A DNA stretch of 38,033 nt, taken from Actinomycetes bacterium (GTDB lineage: Bacteria; Actinomycetota; Actinomycetes; Propionibacteriales; Nocardioidaceae). Position 1 is the stretch's first letter. The number at the start of each line of letters is the position of its first letter. Below are positions 31,139 to 38,033 of the stretch, piece after piece. The stretch is from NCBI GenBank assembly GCA_023417775.1, contig JAEZEJ010000013.1, positions 1 through 38,033 of the forward strand, written 5' to 3'. The position numbers and the translations under genes are program-made. The notes beneath the pieces are model-generated. The model ran no database searches, was not told the origin of the DNA, and was given only the letters and a program-made list of their open reading frames with translations.

Positions 31139-32238
31139 TTCGTCGCACGAGGCGTTACGCGGCGACCAGCGCGCTAGGCCACGGAGCCCGAGCCTGTGAC
31201 TAGAGGCAGCCGGCTTGGTCCTCAGAGACAACGCTGGCGGCGGCATCGGTAAGTGCAGGAATCTGCTCGACACCCCAAGCAACCCGATCGGGAGCACCTG
31301 CTTGCCGGGCGGTGACGCCGACAAGCTTGCCGGAGAGCCCCGCCGGATCCACAGAAACCTTCGACACGCCGCCCGCGTTCGGAATCAAAGATGCCACCTC
31401 GCGGGCGGCTGGACAGCTCGCGAAAAAGTACCTCAGTGCCCCCGTTGGAACGGCAGACAACTTGCCTGACCTGTTGATCTCCTCAATCTCTCCAGCATCA
31501 GTCACCGAGTACACGACGACTCGCCCTTCAGCATCTCTCTCCGGATCGAAATCAGGAAACTGCGAGTCATCCATTCGTGTGATCTCAACCGCTTCCAGGC
31601 CGCCGCCACCGACTCCTTCGGCCGGATCGAAACGGACTCCCAGCATGCCGCAGGACACCGGCACCTCCACGGAGGCACGTATCGCCACGGTTGGCATAGG
31701 CAATCTCGTATGGCTCGCAGACGGATCAACCGGCACTGTCACCGTTTCCCAATCGGTTAATGGCTGCGTGTAAGGCTCGTTGCCACCCAGACACGAGGTC
31801 GCCTCCCATCGGTACGTGACCTCCGCCTCTCCAGTTATCGCGGACCCGGTTGCGTCAAATTCTGGAAAATTGACGAAGTATCCAGTGGCCTGAAGACTTT
31901 GCATCGAACTTGGAAAGTTTAGTGTTTTCGGTCTTCCCCCGGTCAGAATGCCGCCGTAACTGACTCCGCCATAGCTTCCACCGAAAACGAAGCCATCCAT
32001 CCCAACGATCGGCTCGGGCTTCGATTCATCAGCCGCCGACATCTGTGTCCCCAGTGGCACCAGCAATGTGAATGAAGCGACCAACAAAAAAATCCGCCAT
32101 CTCTTAATGAACATAGCGCTCCCCCGAATAACTTTACGACCAAGATTTACCTCTACCAATGCCGGCCGCTACCGACTGGGATACAGTACCAATGTCTCAG
32201 CTTTGAAGTCAGGTAGCCACCCATGGCTAAGTGACCAT
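31139..32238. mobile_element. Low-GC cassette between the direct repeats
   Basis: 1100 bases holding the secreted-protein gene and two short flanks, lying exactly between identical 26-bp direct repeats. Removing one repeat plus this segment would leave a normal divergent intergenic region between the tad operon and the ATPase gene. A small hairpin TAGCCA-CCCA-TGGCTA is at 32214-32229 near the right edge. No integrase or transposase is inside, so the insertion route is unknown. Confidence 0.6.
31200..32114 (-). CDS. Secreted protein of unknown function in a low-GC cassette
   Basis: A 304-residue predicted exported protein. A basic start MFIKRWR, a hydrophobic core FLLVASFTLLVPLG and MSAAD form a signal peptide of about 26-28 residues. 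The mature part starts with a Gly-rich stretch (GFVFGGSYGGVSYGG), then beta-like segments with four cysteines (TSCLGG, VSCGML, ASCPAA, and AGCL at the very end), enough for two disulfides. No family is recognised. GGGGGAG lies 5-6 bases before ATG 32114. The gene's 5' half is unusually A/T-rich (for example 25 of 60 bases are G/C at 31861-31920), against about 70% in the flanking genes, indicating transfer. Confidence 0.8.
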   Translation of the reverse strand: MFIKRWRIFLLVASFTLLVPLGTQMSAADESKPEPIVGMDGFVFGGSYGGVSYGGILTGGRPKTLNFPSSMQSLQATGYFVNFPEFDATGSAITGEAEVTYRWEATSCLGGNEPYTQPLTDWETVTVPVDPSASHTRLPMPTVAIRASVEVPVSCGMLGVRFDPAEGVGGGGLEAVEITRMDDSQFPDFDPERDAEGRVVVYSVTDAGEIEEINRSGKLSAVPTGALRYFFASCPAAREVASLIPNAGGVSKVSVDPAGLSGKLVGVTARQAGAPDRVAWGVEQIPALTDAAASVVSEDQAGCL

Positions 32239-32264
32239 CGCGCCCTGACGGGAGCACATCGAGA
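32239..32264 (+). repeat. 26-bp direct repeat, right copy
   Basis: Identical to 31113-31138. It ends 22 bases before the -10 hexamer of the ATPase gene. Confidence 0.85.
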
Positions 32265-32286
32265 CTCATGGCCAGATCCGCCCGCG

Positions 32287-32292
32287 TAGGCT
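32287..32292 (+). promoter_or_regulatory. -10 hexamer of the FtsK/SpoIIIE ATPase gene, leaderless type
   Basis: TAGGCT, then GTGCGCC (7 bases) and ATG 32300. No Shine-Dalgarno is seen. Confidence 0.6.
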
Positions 32293-32299
32293 GTGCGCC

Positions 32300-35200
32300 A
32301 TGCGCCTGCTCATCACGGCGGAGTCCGCGTCCACTCACCGACGCCGCGATGTCATCGTGGGCTACTCCCCCTCCAGCACCGTGGCCGATCTGGAGGCCCA
32401 ACTGCACGAGGTGCTCGAAGGCCGTCGCCCCGCCGATCTCGGCAATGTGGTGGAACTCACCTCCAAGCGTCCCGGCCTGCCCTCGTCGACGGGCGGCGTG
32501 TACCTCGGCGACCGGCGGCTCGATCCCGAGGAGCCGATCACGACCTCGGGGGTCCGACACGGGGCTGTCGTCGGACTCGGCGGACCGAGCTCGCATCGCG
32601 GGGAGGAGCCGGACGGCGTCGTCGAGATCCGGATCAGCTCTGGAGTGGGAGCAGGCCGGGTCTACCGGCTCGGGATCGGCACCTCGACCATCGGCAGCGC
32701 CGCGTACTGCACGATCAGGCTCCCGGAGGCGCCCGAGACGGCGGCCTCGCTCGAGGTCGGGCCGCGCGGGGACATCATCGTCACCCCTGATCCATCGACG
32801 ATCGGCGAGGAGATGGAGGCCCCGTTCCGACGCGAGCCCGCCACCGAGCCGATCATGCTCAGCGCCAGCACCGTCGCGACCCGCAAGAGGCGACGATTCG
32901 GCCGCAAGAAGAATGTCGAGAGCATCCTCGAACAGGGTGAGAGCATCGATCCGACGGCGCCCCTCCCCATGGTTCGCCTGGAACGACGCCCCCTCACGGA
33001 CAGCAGGCCCTGGGAGCCCAGCGCCGTCCTGGGGATCGGGGAGGTGCTACTCGAGCACGTGCCGGTCACGACGGCCGATGCCTCGCTGTCACCGGCCGTC
33101 TCCTCGCCCGAGCTGGACTACAACCGTCCACCGCGCCTGCATCCCGCCGAGCGCGTCCGCGAGTTCAAACTCCCCACCGAGCCGCGCCGCCCTGACAAGA
33201 TGCCGATCCCGATCTTCATGGTGCTGTCGCCGGTCCTCATGAGCGGCACCATGTTCTTCGTCACGCGGTCGATGTACTCGCTCATGTTCATGGTGATGAT
33301 GCCGATGATGATGCTGCTGAACATGACGGGCTCGCGACGGCAGCAGAAGCGCCGCTATCTCGATCAGCTCGCCGACTTCCATCGGCGACGCGCCGATGTG
33401 GAGGAGGCGGCGGTCGCCTCGCTCCTCGACGAGCGCTCCGGGCGTCGTGGCCTGTATCCCGACCCGGCCTCGGTGCTGCTCTTCGCCACCGGCCCGCGCG
33501 CCAGACTCTGGGAGCGACGCCGGTGGGATCCGGACTTCCTCGTGCTGCGCGTCGGCACGTCGGACGTCGCCTCGGATGTGATCGTCAAGGACTCGACCCG
33601 CGAGCAGCACGAGGGCCCCTTGCGGTGGACCGCGCCGGACGTGCCCGTCACCGTGCCGCTCTCCACCACCGCGGTCCTCGGTGTCGCCGGCGAGACGGCC
33701 GACGTGCATCGCACCACGTCCTGGCTACTGGCCCAGATCGCGACCCTGCACTCCCCCACGGACGCCCGCCTGTGGATCTTCACCTCTTCGGCCGGCGCGG
33801 CGTCCTGGGAGTGGACCAAGTGGCTCCCGCACGAAAGGGCCGGCGACGATCATCCCCGACCGGTACGGCTCGCCCACGATGACGACGACCGAGCCGGCAT
33901 GATCGGCGAGCTCACCGCCGAGGTCGAGCGCCGCAAGGAGCTGGACACCGACGAGCGCGAGGGGCTGCCCTCCCTCGTGGTCGTGCTGGACGGCGCCCGA
34001 GAGCTGCGCATGGCCCCGGGCATGACCTCGCTCCTCAAGTCCGGTGCCTTCGTCAACGTCTACTTCATCTGCCTGGATCGCACCTCGCGCGAGTTGCCCG
34101 AGGAGTGCCGCTCGGTCGTGGAGATCGATGGACCGCTGGCCCATCTACAGACCACCGCCGAGCGGCACCTGGACGGCATCCGCCGCGATGTGGTCGACGA
34201 TGCTTGGCTCGACCGCCTCGGCCGGGCCCTCGCGCCCATCCGCGATGTCAGCACCGAGGACCTCAGCTCGTCCCTCCCCGCCGCGAGCCGGCTGCTCGAC
34301 GTCCTCGGACTGCCCGAGCCCGACGGCGAGGCCCTCTCACGCCGCTGGTCCGGGGGTGGCCGCACGACGCGCGCGGTCATCGGCGAAGGGCTCGACGGGC
34401 CCTTCACCATCGACGTCCGCGCCGACGGCCCGCACGGTCTCGTCGCCGGCACCACCGGCTCGGGCAAGTCGGAGCTGCTGCAGACGATCATCGCCTCGCT
34501 CAGCGTCGGCAACCGGCCCGATGAGTTCAACTTCGTGCTCATCGACTACAAGGGCGGTGCGGCCTTCAAGGACTGCCAGCACCTGCCGCACACCGTCGGC
34601 ATGGTCACCGACCTGGACGGCCACCTCACGACCCGCGCCCTGGAGTCGCTCGGCGCGGAGCTGCGGCGCCGCGAGCATCAGCTGGCCCGTGCCGATGCCA
34701 AGGACATCGAGGACTATCTGGCCGCCAAGGACCCCGATGACGAGCCGATGCCGCGGCTGCTCATCATCATCGACGAGTTCGCCGCCCTCGTGGCCGAGCT
34801 GCCCGACTTCGTCAACGGATTGGTGGATGTCGCCCGACGCGGCCGTTCCCTCGGCGTGCATCTCATCCTCGCCACACAGCGTCCCGCCGGCGTCGTCAAC
34901 GCGGAGATCAAGTCCAATACGAATCTACGTATCGCTCTGCGCGTCACCGATGCCAATGACTCCGAGGACGTCATCGAGTCGAAGGCCGCCGCCGAAATCC
35001 CCAAGTCCTTCCCCGGCCGCGCCTACGCCCGGCTCGGCCACTCCTCGCTGGTCGCCTTCCAGAGCTCGCGTGTCGGCGGACGTCCCGCCGGTGACGAGCG
35101 TCCCGAGCTCGTCTCCCGGGCCTTCGGGCTGGGCGATCTGCGTGCGCTGGCACCTCTGTCCGCCGAAGCCGAGGAGGACGCGTCGACCCCGACCGACCTC

Positions 35201-36838
35201 ACCACGCTCGTGCGCGCCGTCACCTCGGCGAACGATCTGCTCGGCCTGCCCGAGATGCGCAAGCCGTGGCTGCCGCCTCTGCCGGAGACGCTGACCCTCG
35301 ATGATCTCGACGACGCGACCGTCGCCGATCCCGACACGATCGTCTTCGGGCTCGCCGACGTGCCCCATCGCCAGCAGCAGCGCACGGCCTCCTGGGACCT
35401 CGTACGCGGCGGTCACCTGATGATCGCCGGGCAATCCCGGTCGGGCCGCTCCTGGGCCCTGCGGACCATCGCCGCCTCGATCGCCCGTACGCACTCGCCG
35501 GCCGATGTCCACGTCTACGGCATCGACGCCGGCAACAATGCGCTGCTGCCGCTCGTCTCGCTGCCGCACGTCGGAGCCGTCATCACCCGCACGCAGACCG
35601 ACCGTCTGTACCGGCTCTTCGACTTCCTCGGACGTGAGCTCACCCGTCGGCAGCAGTCGCTGGCGAGCCAGGGATTCGCCGATGTCACCGAGCAGCGCGC
35701 CGCGGTGCCGGCCGAGGAGCGACTGCCCTATCTCGTCGTCGTGCTCGACCGGCTCGAGGGCTATGTGAGCGCCTTCGACTCCCTCGACGGCGGTGTGCTG
35801 GTCGAGCGTCTCGTAGGACTGCTCCAGGAGGGCGTCGGGGCCGGCATCAGACTCGTCATCGGCGCCGACCGCAGCGGTGTGCTCGGCCGGATCGCCCTGC
35901 TCGTCGAGGACCGGATCATGCTCTCGATGAGCGATCCGAGCGACTTCTCGGCGATCGGGCTGTCCGCCCGCTCGGTCCCGGCCTCGATGCCGCCCGGTCG
36001 CGGCTTCCGGGGTGGCGAACGACCCGAGGAACTGCAGTTCGCGATGCTCGACGCGAGCGGCGAGGGCACCGCACAGGTCCGGGCGCTGCACGAGATCGGT
36101 CGACTGGCGACGGAGCGCCACCCGGACATCCCCCGGTCACAGCGTCCGCAGCGCATCGACGAACTGCCGGTCACGATCAGCCTCGAGGACGCACGTCAGC
36201 TCGAGCGCACATCGGCCCAGGAGAGCCCGACCTTCATCCCCATCGGCGTCGGCGGCGACACGCTCGCCCTCATCGGATTCGACCCGCTCGTCACCGGCCC
36301 GGGCTTCCTCGTCGCCGGACCGCCGCGCTCGGGACGCAGCACCTCCCTGCGCGTCGCGGTGGAGCACCATCTCTCCCGAAGACGCGAGGTCGTGGCCTTC
36401 GCCCCTCGCATCTCGTCCCTGCGCGAGGTCGAGGGTCGCCGCTTCCGGCTCATGACCGGCCAGGAGCCGATCGACGAGATCCGCCAGGTGATCTCAAGCC
36501 TGCGCACGCACCATCTCATCGTCGTCGACGATCTCGACGTGCTCGGCGCGGACTCCCCGCTGGCGCAGTTCCTCTCCGAGACGCTGACGGGCATGCGCGA
36601 CTCCCCCAATGCCATGATCGTCGCGGGCGGTATCGACGAGCTGGGGAGCTCGTACCGGGGGCTGCCCGCCGACCTCAAACGCGGTCGCACCGGCCTGGTG
36701 CTCGCCCCCCGGGCGGCCAACGACGGCGATGTCGTGAATGCGCGCTTTCCGCGCTCCGTCGGTGCCGCGGTGCCGATCGGACGTGGGCTGCTCGCCACCC
36801 CCACCGGGTTCCGATGGGTCCAGGTGCCGCAGCCCTGA
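32300..36838 (+). CDS. EssC/EccC-like FtsK/SpoIIIE ATPase
   Basis: A 1512-residue membrane ATPase of the type VII secretion motor family. Residues about 1-95 look like a ubiquitin-like beta-grasp domain, 105-165 a degenerate FHA-like domain (VYRLGIGTSTIGSAAYCTIR), and 302-345 two membrane helices. Three FtsK/SpoIIIE domains follow. D1 has an intact Walker A (717-724, GTTGSGKS), Walker B (820-826, LLIIIDE) and HLILATQRPAGVV. D2 (1044-1051, GQSRSGRS) and D3 (1340-1347, GPPRSGRS) have Arg in place of the P-loop Lys. The FHA-plus-two-helix start is closer to Firmicute EssC than to mycobacterial EccCa/CCb. No WXG100, EccB, EccD or mycosin gene is in the window. It probably exports a WXG100-like substrate encoded elsewhere (inference). 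Confidence 0.92.
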   Translation: MRLLITAESASTHRRRDVIVGYSPSSTVADLEAQLHEVLEGRRPADLGNVVELTSKRPGLPSSTGGVYLGDRRLDPEEPITTSGVRHGAVVGLGGPSSHRGEEPDGVVEIRISSGVGAGRVYRLGIGTSTIGSAAYCTIRLPEAPETAASLEVGPRGDIIVTPDPSTIGEEMEAPFRREPATEPIMLSASTVATRKRRRFGRKKNVESILEQGESIDPTAPLPMVRLERRPLTDSRPWEPSAVLGIGEVLLEHVPVTTADASLSPAVSSPELDYNRPPRLHPAERVREFKLPTEPRRPDKMPIPIFMVLSPVLMSGTMFFVTRSMYSLMFMVMMPMMMLLNMTGSRRQQKRRYLDQLADFHRRRADVEEAAVASLLDERSGRRGLYPDPASVLLFATGPRARLWERRRWDPDFLVLRVGTSDVASDVIVKDSTREQHEGPLRWTAPDVPVTVPLSTTAVLGVAGETADVHRTTSWLLAQIATLHSPTDARLWIFTSSAGAASWEWTKWLPHERAGDDHPRPVRLAHDDDDRAGMIGELTAEVERRKELDTDEREGLPSLVVVLDGARELRMAPGMTSLLKSGAFVNVYFICLDRTSRELPEECRSVVEIDGPLAHLQTTAERHLDGIRRDVVDDAWLDRLGRALAPIRDVSTEDLSSSLPAASRLLDVLGLPEPDGEALSRRWSGGGRTTRAVIGEGLDGPFTIDVRADGPHGLVAGTTGSGKSELLQTIIASLSVGNRPDEFNFVLIDYKGGAAFKDCQHLPHTVGMVTDLDGHLTTRALESLGAELRRREHQLARADAKDIEDYLAAKDPDDEPMPRLLIIIDEFAALVAELPDFVNGLVDVARRGRSLGVHLILATQRPAGVVNAEIKSNTNLRIALRVTDANDSEDVIESKAAAEIPKSFPGRAYARLGHSSLVAFQSSRVGGRPAGDERPELVSRAFGLGDLRALAPLSAEAEEDASTPTDLTTLVRAVTSANDLLGLPEMRKPWLPPLPETLTLDDLDDATVADPDTIVFGLADVPHRQQQRTASWDLVRGGHLMIAGQSRSGRSWALRTIAASIARTHSPADVHVYGIDAGNNALLPLVSLPHVGAVITRTQTDRLYRLFDFLGRELTRRQQSLASQGFADVTEQRAAVPAEERLPYLVVVLDRLEGYVSAFDSLDGGVLVERLVGLLQEGVGAGIRLVIGADRSGVLGRIALLVEDRIMLSMSDPSDFSAIGLSARSVPASMPPGRGFRGGERPEELQFAMLDASGEGTAQVRALHEIGRLATERHPDIPRSQRPQRIDELPVTISLEDARQLERTSAQESPTFIPIGVGGDTLALIGFDPLVTGPGFLVAGPPRSGRSTSLRVAVEHHLSRRREVVAFAPRISSLREVEGRRFRLMTGQEPIDEIRQVISSLRTHHLIVVDDLDVLGADSPLAQFLSETLTGMRDSPNAMIVAGGIDELGSSYRGLPADLKRGRTGLVLAPRAANDGDVVNARFPRSVGAAVPIGRGLLATPTGFRWVQVPQP

Positions 36839-36848
36839 GCATCGGACC

Positions 36849-38006
36849 ATGAGAAGGTGCTCGGCGCCGCTGGCGGGAGGCGCGTGGGGTGTTCGATGTC
36901 ATCGACGGACCTCCGCACCCTCCATGGATGCCCTGATCGCCGAGACCTCAGGCATCACCCGGCGGGACGCCTCCCGTCAGCGCCAACTCGCCGAAAGCCT
37001 CGAGACCGCGCCAGTGCTGGCTGAACAGCTGACCAAGCCCGGTATGTCCACCGACAAGGCACAGGTCGTCGCCCGCGCCATCAACCACCTTCCCCGCGAC
37101 CTGTCTGCGGCCGATCGCGGTGTCGTCGAACGTGATCTGGCTGAGGCAGCTCCAGGGATGAGTCGTGAGCAACTGCGACGCAAGGCCCGCCGAGCGGTCG
37201 AGATCGTCGACAAGCCCCGCGCCGACGCGATCGAGGACCAGACCCTCACCCGCCAGGAGCGGGCGGCACAGCATCAGGCCAGCTTCTGGATGACCCGACC
37301 CGACGACGACGGCATGGTCAAAGGCGGATTCGAGATCGACGCGTTCACCGGCGACATGCTGCGCTCCGTCCTCGAATCCAAGACCTCCCCACGCTACCGC
37401 GGCGCTGATGCTGAGGTGCCTGAGCCGATGGCTGATGACCAGCCAGCGTATCCGGAGAAGCTCGGTCGCGCGTTCTGCGACGTGCTGCGGCACCTGCCCA
37501 AGGACGGCTACGGCAACCACGGTGGCGTCGCCGCCACGCTCATGATCACTGTCACTGAGGACGCTCTGCGTGGTCGCACCGACCAGGCAGGAGTCACCGA
37601 CCACGGCACTCACGTCTCCGCCGGGCAGCTGCGCATGATCGCCTGCGAAGCCGGCATCCTCCCCGTCGTCATGAACGGCGACTCGGTCCCCCTCGACCTC
37701 AGCCGCAGCGGACGACTCCACACCGAGAAGCAACGACGCGCTTTGGCACTACGAGATGGAGGATGCGCTTTCCCAGGATGTGACCGTCCGCCGTCCTCGT
37801 GTGAAGCCCACCACGTGATGCCGTGGTCCGAAGGCGGACCAACCAGCGTCGACGACGGAGTCCTGCTCTGCGCACATCACCATCGCAAGATCCACCACTC
37901 CCGCTGGCGCGTCGTCATCAACCCCCGCGACAGACTCCCCGACTTCTACCCGCCGGGATCCACCGCGCCCATCCGCAACACTCGCTACCGACCGCTCATC
38001 GCCTAG
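36849..38006 (+). pseudogene. 5'-truncated DUF222-HNH endonuclease gene (13E12 type)
   Basis: The C-terminal portion of a DUF222-HNH protein, of the multi-copy type called the 13E12 repeat family in mycobacteria. Recognisable sequence begins around GVRCHRRTSAPSMDALIAE and continues with TSGITRRDASRQRQLAESLE and KPGMSTDKAQVVARAINHL. The HNH end is intact-looking: GGCAFPGCDRPPSSCEAHHV, then MPWSEGGPTSVDDGVLLCAHHHRKIHH; the usual Asn before GVLLC is Asp. About the first 70-100 residues of a full DUF222 domain are missing, and the match starts within about 50 bases of the ATPase stop. Possible starts are ATG 36849 or 36924, neither with a Shine-Dalgarno. It may be a recombination remnant. Confidence 0.7.
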
Positions 38007-38011
38007 ATCGC

Positions 38012-38028
38012 CGCGCCCCATCGGCGCG
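38012..38028 (+). terminator. Possible hairpin after the DUF222-HNH gene
   Basis: CGCGCC and GGCGCG separated by 5 bases, starting 5 bases after the stop codon. The window ends just after it, so a T-tract cannot be judged. Confidence 0.35.
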
Positions 38029-38033
38029 CGGTT

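Noticed and set aside
32214..32229. TAGCCA-CCCA-TGGCTA hairpin as an att core of the cassette
   Set aside because: It lies inside the cassette, has no partner at the other edge, and 6-base arms occur by chance; noted only as a small hairpin.

Overview
The window is high-GC DNA (near 70% in most blocks) from an actinobacterium. The evidence is the gene set and order: gatCAB, ligA, a short MetE-type synthase, mnmA and a cysteine desulfurase lie in one block, as they do in mycobacteria. Other pointers are a monoderm Tad pilus locus without a secretin, an FHA/Ser-Thr kinase pair and a DUF222-HNH (13E12-type) gene. The style of LigA and the SatD pair suggest Micrococcales, perhaps Dermabacteraceae such as Brachybacterium; that is inference, not shown.

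Layout. 1-1418: 5' part of ilvD (minus). 1471-2774: satD with a membrane partner, divergent from an ATP-grasp gene (2832-3680). 3686-5732: patatin-like lipase and a divergent alpha/beta hydrolase. 5855-7217: a small glycine-rich membrane protein, then a membrane protein whose 5' end looks frameshifted, coupled to a winged-helix regulator. 7195-17473: the housekeeping block gatB-gatA-gatC, ligA, MetE-like gene, a divergent GNAT gene, a membrane protein, mnmA and a cysteine desulfurase. 17531-21912: lipoprotein, transmembrane Ser/Thr kinase and FHA protein (minus), with a divergent gene of unknown function. 22011-22240: a MITE-like element with terminal inverted repeats, touching the stop codon of the next gene.

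22239-31043 is one minus-strand Tad (Flp) pilus operon read from right to left: CpaB/RcpC-like, TadZ/CpaE-like, TadA, TadB, TadC, Flp pilin, three TadE/TadG-like minor proteins and a membrane-anchored LysM-BTAD protein. Most junctions overlap by 4 bases, which suggests translational coupling. Then comes a low-GC cassette with a secreted protein gene (31200-32114), bracketed by a 26-bp perfect direct repeat. It separates the tad promoter from a divergent 1512-residue EssC/EccC-like FtsK/SpoIIIE ATPase (32300-36838). Directly after the ATPase lies a 5'-truncated DUF222-HNH gene.

Two patterns stand out. First, about ten operon-first genes carry a TANNNT -10 hexamer ending 5-7 bases before the start codon, so most single-gene transcripts here are probably leaderless, whereas the tad operon, the 21169 gene and the cassette gene use Shine-Dalgarno sites. 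Second, the region between the tad operon and the ATPase has been invaded by foreign DNA flanked by a duplicated 26-bp promoter-proximal sequence. I saw no tRNA, rRNA or CRISPR array.
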